NCBI GenBank assembly: GCA_050246115.1
Contig: JBFWWP010000039.1
Coordinates: 1-45,277 of the forward strand
DNA length: 45,277 bases
Reading direction: 5' to 3'
From: JBFWWP01 sp050246115
GTDB lineage: Bacteria; Planctomycetota; UBA8108; UBA1146; JAJFFE01
Positions 1 through 7,595 of this stretch are shown here, in pieces. Position 1 is the stretch's first letter; the number at the start of each line of letters is the position of its first letter. Under the pieces are notes generated by a model. That model was given only the letters and a program-made list of their open reading frames with translations, had not been told where the DNA came from and did not search any database. The translations under genes and the position numbers were made by a program.

Positions 1-370
1 GCACGTACAGCATGTACTTGAAGATCGTCGCTCGATCTCGGAGGAAGTCGAGTTTGTTGTAGGACCCCGGTGCCCACACGGTCTCCCACTGGCCCTGGTG
101 GCAGTTGAGGGCACGGGCGACCTGGCTGTCGAAGAACTGCATGAACTTGGGGAGGGTCTTCCCAGAGTACGAGACGACGAGGTGCAAGTGGTTGCTCAAG
201 ACCTGGAAGGCGTGGACCCTGACCGAGTAGCGATCCGCCGCGACGGCGAGCAGATACAAGATGAGCTGGTTCACTTCCCGGCTGGGCCGAAGTCGATGCT
301 GCCGTTTCAAGACGCGCCGCGTCACCATGACCGTGCCGCTCGGCGGCAGCAGACGTGGGGGTGTCGCCAT
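1..370 (-). CDS. REP-associated tyrosine transposase (Y1/IS200-like), 3' part cut by window edge
   Basis: Reading leftward from an ATG at 370 gives 123 residues with no stop before the window edge. The start is backed by a GAGGAG ribosome binding site just upstream. The protein opens MATPPRLLPPSGTVMVTRRV and has the motif SNHLHLVV at about residues 59-66. This is the HUH-type metal-binding pair (H61, H63) of Y1 transposases. The spacing and the flanking VHAF fit the RAYT group that mobilises small REP-like repeats, or acts as a domesticated single-strand nuclease. The catalytic tyrosine helix would lie beyond the edge (the visible end is FKYMLYV), so intactness cannot be judged. Three copies of a short repeat core lie within 1.3 kb to the right. 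Confidence 0.85.
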   Translation of the reverse strand, partial: MATPPRLLPPSGTVMVTRRVLKRQHRLRPSREVNQLILYLLAVAADRYSVRVHAFQVLSNHLHLVVSYSGKTLPKFMQFFDSQVARALNCHQGQWETVWAPGSYNKLDFLRDRATIFKYMLYV

Positions 371-543
371 GGGAACTCCTCTCACGGAGGATGTTCGCAA
401 TCCGCCAGCCGGGCTGTTATCAGCGACCCCGAAACGCCGCAACTGCAGACTACCACCGCGATTGAACCTCCGACGTCAAGGAATCGTCGGCCCTGGGGCC
501 TTCGTCGTCGAACGACCGAACCAGGACGAGGCACCGGAGGCGG

Positions 544-981
544 TTGCTCGAGTGGTGGGGGGCGAGGCACGGGGATTACTCTCGGGCGGGTGCTTCCCTG
601 TTTGACCGCCTGAAAGAGGCGTGCGTAGGCTTTACGTTTGAGCCAGACCGTGTTCTTGGATCGCACGAACAGAAAGCCGAGTTTCGGATCGCCAGCGGCG
701 AGCTTGTCTTACGTGCAGGCTATCCTGGGATCTTGAGCGAGAGTCTGCGCAGGGAACGCGCCGGAGACTCTCTTGGATGTGTGGCGGGGCTTCTGTGTCT
801 CACCACCGAGTTTACGAGAACGTGGGATAATCGAATGCGAGTCGTCTCTGCAGTCCAAGAGCGAAGCGATGAGGTCGCGGCGTTGCTAGGCCATGTGGAC
901 TGGAGACTGGTGGTTTTGGCTCGGAGTTTGTTGGACTTGAAAGCAGTCCCGCTCAAGCTGAAACCGGACGCACGACGGTGA
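544..981 (+). CDS. Possible hypothetical protein in a gene-poor region (weak)
   Basis: An open frame of 145 codons starts at a TTG. I recognise no family. The first roughly 17 codons run through a copy of the short repeat that recurs at 1338 and 1615, so any real gene probably starts later. The middle and end have a believable residue mix (for example LLGHVDWRLVVLARSLLDLK), but codon third positions are less GC-biased than in the confident genes nearby. It could be a decayed gene or chance. It lies between the transposase and the 277-bp duplication, in what looks like accessory DNA. Confidence 0.22.
   Translation: MLEWWGARHGDYSRAGASLFDRLKEACVGFTFEPDRVLGSHEQKAEFRIASGELVLRAGYPGILSESLRRERAGDSLGCVAGLLCLTTEFTRTWDNRMRVVSAVQERSDEVAALLGHVDWRLVVLARSLLDLKAVPLKLKPDARR
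572..590 (+). repeat. Short REP-like repeat core, copy 1
   Basis: The 19-base core GGGATTACTCTCGGGCGGG occurs here and again at 1338-1356 and 1615-1633. Similarity extends a little to the left (TGGTGGGG about 15-20 bases before each core). This copy is outside the 277-bp duplication, so it is an independent repeat. Its closeness to a RAYT gene suggests a REP-type element, but no clear hairpin is visible in the core. Confidence 0.5.
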
Positions 982-990
982 GTCCTCGGC

Positions 991-1088
991 ATTCGTCCAC
1001 CCCGGAGCAGTCCGCAGGCAGGCTCTCCCTGCCCGAGGTATCGCGCGGGTGCCCCGGCGCAGTCGTGAGTGACGATCGCTTCGCAATC
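991..1088. other. Gene-poor spacer before the tandem duplication
   Basis: Together with 371-543 and 1643-1704 this belongs to about 1.3 kb (371-1704) in which I see no confident gene on either strand. Open frames on both strands here are low-complexity, arginine- and proline-rich translations typical of shadow frames in GC-rich DNA. Confidence 0.4.
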
Positions 1089-1365
1089 ATGACGGATCAT
1101 GTTCGTCGGCGAGCGGCATCGGTGGTCGGAAGCGAGGCGAGGCGTCGCGGAGGAGGCGTGGACCGGCAAGCGGGGCCGGCCCTGGCGGGACGGCTCATCG
1201 GGGGGGCATGGTGATCCAGGGTGCGGAGGTCGGGATTCGGGCTGGCGGCGTACGCGAACGGATGCTGCGCCTCGCTCGCAGAAGGGCGCTCGTCACGTGG
1301 GCGCGGGATCCAGGGTCGGCTGGTGGGGCAGATCGTTGGGATTACTCTCGGGCGGGGGCTTGCGC
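1089..1365. repeat. 277-bp tandem duplication, left unit
   Basis: This segment begins ATGACGGATCATGTTCG and ends CTCTCGGGCGGGGGCTTGCGC. It is followed directly by a second copy at 1366-1642 that reads the same throughout: the frames translated across both units are residue-for-residue identical. The unit length is not a multiple of three, so a frame cannot continue through both copies in register, which argues against a coding repeat. Identity suggests a very recent duplication. Confidence 0.9.
1338..1356 (+). repeat. Short REP-like repeat core, copy 2
   Basis: Identical to the core at 572-590. It lies at the right end of the left 277-bp unit. Confidence 0.5.
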
Positions 1366-1642
1366 ATGACGGATCATGTTCGTCGGCGAGCGGCATCGGT
1401 GGTCGGAAGCGAGGCGAGGCGTCGCGGAGGAGGCGTGGACCGGCAAGCGGGGCCGGCCCTGGCGGGACGGCTCATCGGGGGGGCATGGTGATCCAGGGTG
1501 CGGAGGTCGGGATTCGGGCTGGCGGCGTACGCGAACGGATGCTGCGCCTCGCTCGCAGAAGGGCGCTCGTCACGTGGGCGCGGGATCCAGGGTCGGCTGG
1601 TGGGGCAGATCGTTGGGATTACTCTCGGGCGGGGGCTTGCGC
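1366..1642. repeat. 277-bp tandem duplication, right unit
   Basis: This is the second identical unit, abutting the first without spacer. Its right end runs into a further partial repeat: the 20-base end segment CTCTCGGGCGGGGGCTTGCG at 1622-1641 is repeated once more with one change at 1642-1661. A shorter GGGGGCTTGCG follows at 1661-1671. The right boundary is therefore a decaying or slipping repeat tail. Confidence 0.9.
1615..1633 (+). repeat. Short REP-like repeat core, copy 3
   Basis: Identical to the core at 572-590. It lies at the right end of the right 277-bp unit, and the GC-rich end segment is repeated again immediately after it. Confidence 0.5.
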
Positions 1643-1704
1643 TCTCGGGCGGGGGCCTGCGGGGGCTTGCGAAAGCGCGCGGGCCTCGTGTTCGCACTCC
1701 AGCG

Positions 1705-2862
1705 TCAGAAAGCCTCGCGGGCTGCGGGTGCGCGCACGGTTGCAAGGGCGGCATGGCACGGCTGAGACGGGCGCAGCATGCGAGTGTCCGTGGCTGCTGT
1801 GGGCGACGCGCGGTGGATGGTCGACTCGACGACCTCGAGCGATGCGTTCCACAGGGTCCACTCGAACTCGATGGTGCCGGGCGGCTGGTTCCGTGGTGCG
1901 GGGGCGTAATCGAGGATGAACCGGGCGCGGAGATCGCGCCGGCTGAGTGCGCTCGCGACGACGCGGGGGGCGCGCGCGTTCGCCACCGCGGTGTGCTCGA
2001 ACTCGTGCGGCTCCTCAGGACCGATGATCTGGCGCGAGACGCGAGTGACGACGAGGCAGGCCGCGGCATTCCGCAGTCGGATTCGGTGGCGGATCAACTC
2101 CCAGGATCGATCCAAGAATCTATCGGCCTCGGTTGCATCGAGCGGGCGGGCGTCACGCAGGTCCACACCGATGGCCTCGGCCAAGAGGCCCAGCGGGACG
2201 TCGATGCTTTGCGTCACGGCGTCGGGCGCGACTGCAACCGTCGATCGAGTTCGGTTGGGTGCGAGAAGTGAGGACGGCGTCGCTGTAGCGGAGCCATGGG
2301 GTATGAGGACGACGAGCGGTAGGTCGTGGGTTAGCACGTGCGGCGCGCCGAGAGACTTGCCTTCCTGCTCGATGACTACCTCCAGCCAGAGGGGAAGCTC
2401 TGTCGCATTGCGGGCTCCCGCGGCGAAGAAGGTGAGCCATGCTGGCGGAGCAGGCAGGTCGAACTCGAGACGATAGTGAAGCGACTGCCGTTGGAGTTCG
2501 ACGTGCGTGACGCCCTGCGCTGGCCAGTCTGGAAACGAGGTGGCGACGATGCGCCCGCTCAGCGGCGAGCCGGAGTCGACCTGAACTTCGAGGCGGTCAA
2601 GCAGGTACTCCCGGTGCGCCGACGCAGCTCGTGCCAGAGTGTTCGCGTCGACGCGATCGTCTGCGCCCGCCGTCAGGGAGTGAACCCACACGAGTTCATC
2701 GGCAAGGAGCTCCCAGTCGATGGTCAAGGTGCGAACGCCGACTTCGACCCGCGCCCAACCGGTCGATATGGGATGGGCCGCCGCTGTCGGCGAGAACAGG
2801 GTAGTAGCGGTCAAGAGCCCCAGGCATGCGCGCAAGACGTGGGCCTTCACAAGCGACTCCAT
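1705..2862 (-). CDS. Secreted protein of unknown function
   Basis: A 385-residue protein with a clear signal peptide (hydrophobic run VLRACLGLLTATTLF, cleavage likely near PTAAAHP). The mature protein starts HPISTGWARVEV and is beta-rich, with no later membrane segment. The start HPxS followed by short beta strands recalls the exported N-terminal portion of HupE/UreJ-type proteins. The multi-span membrane part of that family is absent, so I make no firm assignment. The ATG at 2862 has no good ribosome binding site. A GTG at 2850, four codons in, is preceded by GGAG at six bases and may be the true start. It lies downstream of, and on the same strand as, the GH38 gene (192-base gap). Its 3' end borders the repeat-rich region. 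Confidence 0.75.
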   Translation of the reverse strand: MESLVKAHVLRACLGLLTATTLFSPTAAAHPISTGWARVEVGVRTLTIDWELLADELVWVHSLTAGADDRVDANTLARAASAHREYLLDRLEVQVDSGSPLSGRIVATSFPDWPAQGVTHVELQRQSLHYRLEFDLPAPPAWLTFFAAGARNATELPLWLEVVIEQEGKSLGAPHVLTHDLPLVVLIPHGSATATPSSLLAPNRTRSTVAVAPDAVTQSIDVPLGLLAEAIGVDLRDARPLDATEADRFLDRSWELIRHRIRLRNAAACLVVTRVSRQIIGPEEPHEFEHTAVANARAPRVVASALSRRDLRARFILDYAPAPRNQPPGTIEFEWTLWNASLEVVESTIHRASPTAATDTRMLRPSQPCHAALATVRAPAAREAF

Positions 2863-3054
2863 CGACGGGTTACGGCGCGTTCAAGCGCACGCGCAAGGGG
2901 GCCTCAGTAGGTTGCGCAGCGGCGCGGCGCACGTTTGCCCAGGGCCTCTTGCACGTACCCCTGTGTGCCTCCGTGGATGCACCCATGGACGACAGCTACT
3001 CCCACTTCGCGTCGGCTCGCCGGGCCAGCTTCTGGGGCGACAGTGCGGTCGATT

Positions 3055-6000
3055 TCACAGCTGCTGGTGAAAAAGTGCGTCGGCTGGAAGCGGACCTCGC
3101 TCCATGCCCGGCCCTTGCAGCATCAACTCCAAGCTCTCATCCCCGCCGCGCTCGAAGTACTCGACGCGTAGGGCGTGGAGCCCCGCCACCAACGCGACCG
3201 CCGCGGTGCGGCCGGAGGCCCCATGAAGCCCGTCATGGTCGATCACGGTGACCCCATCGATGGCAAGACGGCTCCCGTCATCGGAGCTGAGCTCGAAGGT
3301 GTAGACGCCGGTCTCGGGAACGCGCACGAAGCCGAGAAAACGCAGCGCAAAGTCTTCGTCGCGTCCGCGAACGGCGATGTCGACGCCCTCGGAAACGCCG
3401 GTGCGAGCTGGCTGGAGCGAGCTGAAGTCGGGTAGGCGACGCATGCCGGCGAGTTCGTGGTACTCGAACAGCAGCCCCGGACGGAGGTCCGACACCTGGA
3501 ACGCAGGGGCTGCGGTGACTCGCGTGAAATCGCGCGCCAACGACAGGCTGGGTGGGGTGCCCGCGTGAAACGCCTTCGCTCGTAGCGTGAGCGTTTGCTG
3601 GATCACGATGGGCTCGCGGTAGAGCGCCGACTCCGCGGTTGGTGGCGAGCCGTCGAGCGTGAAGCGGATCTCCGCTCCGGCTGTCGCACAAGCGAGTGCC
3701 ACCGCGGTGCGGTCCAAGAACTTGCCCGTGCCGTGGGTGGGGTCGCTGACGATCGCCGGTCGTGCCACCGGGCGCGCCGAGTCCAAGGTGTCGTAGAGGG
3801 GCAGGCCCGGTTCGACCACGTCGTGCACGCGACTCGCGACCGTGACCGCGAACACCTTCACGCGGGCATCGTCGGGGAGCGTGAGTTCCTGGGCTCCGTC
3901 GGCGGGCACGGAGAACGACAGCAGGTAGAGGTAGGTGAAGGCGTACGGGTCGTTGCCGGACTCGCGCAGGTGTCGGTGCGTGGCGAACCACGCAACCGGC
4001 TGCCGTCGGACGTACCCCGACTCGATGTCGATGACGGCGTCGCCCCTCCACGAGCGGTTGTCCCACTGCCCGATCTTGCCGGTCCAGGCCTGGACACGCG
4101 TGGCGATGGTGCGTGACCCCACTTCGAAGCGGGCCGGCACTTCGGTGTCGGCGGCCGCGAGCACGTAGACTCGCTCGCCCGGACGCGCCTCGATCGTGAG
4201 CTTCTGTCCGGCGCACGCAACCGCGTTGAGTTGGCCGTTCCCAGTCGGGCCGAGGCGGAACTCGACATCGCCGTGCGTGAGCGTCGCGGGAAGTTGTTCG
4301 GCGGGGTAGGTGCTTCCGTCCCCGTCGAAGTCGCCGTCCCCAGGACCGGCGTCGGAGCTCGCGACGTCGACGTCGTAAGGCAGGGGGATCGGACGACTCC
4401 GCGGCAAGTCGCGCGGGGTAGTCGGTGCGGCCAGCTTCACGGCATAGGCTTGGAGTCGGTAGCGGTCGAGATCGCAAGTCAAAGCCCCATCGACCACGCG
4501 GGCGGGACCGACGCGTTGCTCCTGGCCGTCGACCTCCCAGGCGCTGACGACGTCGGCGGCGAAGTCGATTTGCACGGCGCTTGCCGGCCGCCCCTCGAGT
4601 TCCTGCACGCGCACGATGATCGCGTCGCCGTCCTCGCTCTTCTTGATGGCCCGAACAGCGACCTGAGGGGTGCTGACGCGCAGGAGCGACAACTGTCTGC
4701 GCTTCGTCCGGTCGCCCGGCCGATCCCCGGAGGCCGAGGTGTGGCTCCCGCCGACGAGGTGCGCCTGCTGGGGCGCGCTCGGTCGAAACGCCAGCAACGG
4801 CTGGTTGAGGCGTGCGGCTCGCCAAGGCACCTGCGCCACGCGCCAGTCACCGGCGTGTCCCGCAACCGCGTACGTGAACTCGTGACGGCCTTGATCCTGC
4901 GTCGCTTGATCGCCGTAGCTGTTGGCCACCGGCGTGCGGATCAGCGTGAGCCGCAGGTGGTCGTCCGCTGGCTTGTCGGAGCCGTACTTGCAGTCCTCCA
5001 GGATCGAGACCCCGTAGCTGCCGTTGCGATGGGTGAGATCGAACCACTGATGCGATGGTACCTCGTACTTCTTTGCGTCGTTGTTGCCGCGCTCGATCGT
5101 GCCGAGGCCCCAGTTGTAGGTGGCGTTCGGATTGCCAATGGCGAGCGGAAAGTCCGCTTTGAGGCACGACCCGAACGTGTACCAGTCGACGAGGTTTACG
5201 ACCTCGATGCGATCTCCGGCTTCGCCGCTGGCCAAGCGAAGCGTCTGGGTGAAGCGTGACCCCTGAGCCTCTCGTGTGACTTCGAGCGCGACGCGGAGCG
5301 GCCCGTTCTCGACCACACGGACTTGCGCCGGCCCATCCACGCGCGCGTAGGGCTCGGCCGCGAGGTCCTTCCAATCCATGTTCCACGCCGGCCACTGCTC
5401 CGGGGCATCGTGCAAGAAGACGAGGCCGGCCGGCCGTGCCAGCAGCGGGCGCCCGGCCCGTTTGTCGAAGATCTGTGCGAGGTCGCCGTTGGCTGCGAGA
5501 TCGACTCGCCAGCGGTCGTTCTCGAGCGCAGCTGGCGTGACGCGGAGGGAGCGGACGGTTGGCGCGCTGCCCGTTGCGCGGCGCACTTCGTAGATCTGGA
5601 AGGTGACCGCCGGGACGCGTGCGAGGAACAGGACCCGCACGCGCAGGCCATCGGCGTGCAGAAGTTGGCACGGGCCTATCTGGCCATCCGGCGCGACCAC
5701 CTCGAGGGCATCCGCAGGGCCCGCGAGGTCAAACTCGACCTCGACGAGATCTTCTCGGTCGATCGACAACGGATTGAACACGACGAGCGGCACACCCGCA
5801 TTCGTGGGCTCGTGGGGTCGGACGTCGAGGGCCTGGTAGATGACGCCCATGGCATCCGTGAGGCTCGCGGCGAAGCCGTTCTGGGCGAGGACGAGATCGT
5901 TCCAGCTGTACTCGTACGCCTGCGGAATGCTCGTCCCCGGCAGAATGTCGTGCATCTGCGAACCGAGCACCCGCAGCCAGCTGGCCTCGAGCTGGGCATG

Positions 6001-7095
6001 CGGATAGCGCGCGCCACCGAGCCAATCGGCGGTCGTGCAGGCGCGCTCGGCAGCGTCGGCGAGGAGCTCGCTCTTGCGGTTCCAGCGCTTCATGTAGGCC
6101 TGACTGGTGAGCGTCCCGGCCGAATGCTCGGTGAGCAGGAGATCGCCCTGGTAGCGCGGAAGTCGAGCGACCTGCTCGGGCCGCAAGTCCCGAAAGAGCT
6201 GATCGGCCGGCGCCAGGGCTACGCGGAGCGGACCATCGCTCGCGCGGCTCAGTTCCATCCACCGCACCGACTCCTCGTCGGGTGCGCCGCCTCGATCTCC
6301 GGTGCCGTAGAAGAAGTAGTCCGCGAACACACCCGCCGACCGACCGAGGTCTTCGATGCGTGCGGTCCACTCCGGGTGTCGACTCATGTCGGACCGGACG
6401 CGGTGCACGTACGGCCCCGGATTGAGTGCGGCCACGACGCCGCGCCCATCTGGGCCCTCCCAGAAGCCGAGATTGAACGGCACTCCGACTGCCGAGCCCC
6501 ACGTGAGCTTCTGGGTGACGAAGCCTGCGAGTCCGCAGTGTGCGAAGATCGACGGCAGGGAGGCCGGGAAACCAAAGCAATCGGGCAGCATGAAGTCGAC
6601 GGGGGACTTGTCGAAGGTCCTGCGAAAATAGCGGTTGCCGTAGAGGATCTGACGCACGATCGACTCCGTCGAAGGCACGACCACGTCACCTTCATCCACG
6701 GAGGAACCGACGACTTGCCAGCGTCCTTGGCGCACGTAGTCGCGCAGTCGCTCGAAGGCCTCCGGGTAGTACTCCTGCATCATCTGGTAGCGAATGGAGC
6801 CGGTGAAGTTGAAGACGTAGTGGGGATACTTCTCGAAGAGCGCAAAGTTGTCGTGCAGCGTTGCCGGAATGTAGTGTCGTATCGTAGTCGGGAAGTCCCA
6901 ACGCCACTGGGTGTCGAGGTGGGCATAGCCGATGGCGTAGAGGGTGCGGTCCTGGTCGAGGTCGACCGTCGAGTCGGCGGGCTGCGCGAATCCCCAGCGC
7001 GGCGGCACCAGGCAAACGGTGGTCAGGAAGGCGACCAGCGCGAGGTGTCCGCAGCGGCGATACGAGCCGCCGTCGCGGCGTCGGGAATGGTCCAT
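3055..7095 (-). CDS. Secreted GH38 alpha-mannosidase with CHB_HEX-like and PA14-like C-terminal modules
   Basis: The start is taken at the ATG at 7095, preceded by GGGGGAG at good spacing. It gives 1346 residues with a signal peptide (CGHLALVAFLTTVCLV, ending near GFAQP). The open frame continues 132 bases upstream but with non-coding character. Family 38 enzymes are retaining, zinc-dependent alpha-mannosidases. Visible hallmarks are AHLDTQW (H59 and D61, metal ligands) and LPDCFGFP with the nucleophile Asp at 172. The central middle domain contains HDILPGTSIPQAYEYSW and is followed by the long beta-sandwich region. From about residue 1110 there is a chitobiase/hexosaminidase C-terminal-like stretch (IRFTLDGSPPTAESALY). 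The end resembles a PA14 sugar-binding module (GVYTFELSSDDGSRLAIDG). It probably acts in the periplasm or at the surface on mannosidic glycans. The exact linkage cannot be read from sequence. Confidence 0.93.
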   Translation of the reverse strand: MDHSRRRDGGSYRRCGHLALVAFLTTVCLVPPRWGFAQPADSTVDLDQDRTLYAIGYAHLDTQWRWDFPTTIRHYIPATLHDNFALFEKYPHYVFNFTGSIRYQMMQEYYPEAFERLRDYVRQGRWQVVGSSVDEGDVVVPSTESIVRQILYGNRYFRRTFDKSPVDFMLPDCFGFPASLPSIFAHCGLAGFVTQKLTWGSAVGVPFNLGFWEGPDGRGVVAALNPGPYVHRVRSDMSRHPEWTARIEDLGRSAGVFADYFFYGTGDRGGAPDEESVRWMELSRASDGPLRVALAPADQLFRDLRPEQVARLPRYQGDLLLTEHSAGTLTSQAYMKRWNRKSELLADAAERACTTADWLGGARYPHAQLEASWLRVLGSQMHDILPGTSIPQAYEYSWNDLVLAQNGFAASLTDAMGVIYQALDVRPHEPTNAGVPLVVFNPLSIDREDLVEVEFDLAGPADALEVVAPDGQIGPCQLLHADGLRVRVLFLARVPAVTFQIYEVRRATGSAPTVRSLRVTPAALENDRWRVDLAANGDLAQIFDKRAGRPLLARPAGLVFLHDAPEQWPAWNMDWKDLAAEPYARVDGPAQVRVVENGPLRVALEVTREAQGSRFTQTLRLASGEAGDRIEVVNLVDWYTFGSCLKADFPLAIGNPNATYNWGLGTIERGNNDAKKYEVPSHQWFDLTHRNGSYGVSILEDCKYGSDKPADDHLRLTLIRTPVANSYGDQATQDQGRHEFTYAVAGHAGDWRVAQVPWRAARLNQPLLAFRPSAPQQAHLVGGSHTSASGDRPGDRTKRRQLSLLRVSTPQVAVRAIKKSEDGDAIIVRVQELEGRPASAVQIDFAADVVSAWEVDGQEQRVGPARVVDGALTCDLDRYRLQAYAVKLAAPTTPRDLPRSRPIPLPYDVDVASSDAGPGDGDFDGDGSTYPAEQLPATLTHGDVEFRLGPTGNGQLNAVACAGQKLTIEARPGERVYVLAAADTEVPARFEVGSRTIATRVQAWTGKIGQWDNRSWRGDAVIDIESGYVRRQPVAWFATHRHLRESGNDPYAFTYLYLLSFSVPADGAQELTLPDDARVKVFAVTVASRVHDVVEPGLPLYDTLDSARPVARPAIVSDPTHGTGKFLDRTAVALACATAGAEIRFTLDGSPPTAESALYREPIVIQQTLTLRAKAFHAGTPPSLSLARDFTRVTAAPAFQVSDLRPGLLFEYHELAGMRRLPDFSSLQPARTGVSEGVDIAVRGRDEDFALRFLGFVRVPETGVYTFELSSDDGSRLAIDGVTVIDHDGLHGASGRTAAVALVAGLHALRVEYFERGGDESLELMLQGPGMERGPLPADALFHQQL

Positions 7096-7595
7096 GATGT
7101 CTCCCCCTTGGTCGGATGCGTGGTCGACGACAGCCCGCTCACTCCAAGCGCGGACGGGCCGCCGAGGCCTCGGCCCCCCGGAGGTTAACTCGGATCCTTC
7201 ACGAACGCATGGGCCAAAGTGTCCCAAGCCCGTGAACCCGGCGGATGCATCTGCGCCATCGCCTCGCGACCGCGGCGACGAGGCCCCGGGGCGCCGAGAT
7301 CGCTCGTCGAACCGTGGACGGGGGGCGCCGGTGTTGCGCGCTGCTCCGAGATGGTCGCTGGGGCGCGCGCCGCGGCGGCGGCAACCGCGCGTTTGACTGC
7401 GCGCAACTCAGTGCGAGCCGGTGATGGTGGCAAACCCGAGCCGGGTGGTTTCCCCGGTCTGTGGGCCACGGACTGGTGCCCCGAAGCCCGCTTGACTCGA
7501 CAGGCCAAACGAGGTTCTATGGGCAGTAGTTTGGGCACTAAACGCCTGTCCGGGCGCCGAAAAACTCGTCACACCCTTACTCGCCAGGAGATCGC
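7096..7595. other. 500-bp divergent intergenic region
   Basis: This separates the leftward GH38 gene from the rightward cohesin-like gene and should hold both promoters. I see no convincing gene here; the open frames are arginine- and proline-rich shadows. A possible promoter for the right gene is listed separately. Confidence 0.5.
7492..7520 (+). promoter_or_regulatory. Possible sigma70-type promoter for the cohesin-like gene
   Basis: TTGACT (7492-7497) is followed after 17 bases by TTCTAT (7515-7520). The -35 box is good and the -10 box is weak. It ends about 75 bases before the ATG at 7596, which has a CAGGAG ribosome binding site. Confidence 0.3.

Noticed and set aside
5323..7188. Long rightward open frame (621 codons) inside the GH38 region
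   Set aside because: It is the antisense shadow of the GH38 gene, which has clear family motifs and codon bias.
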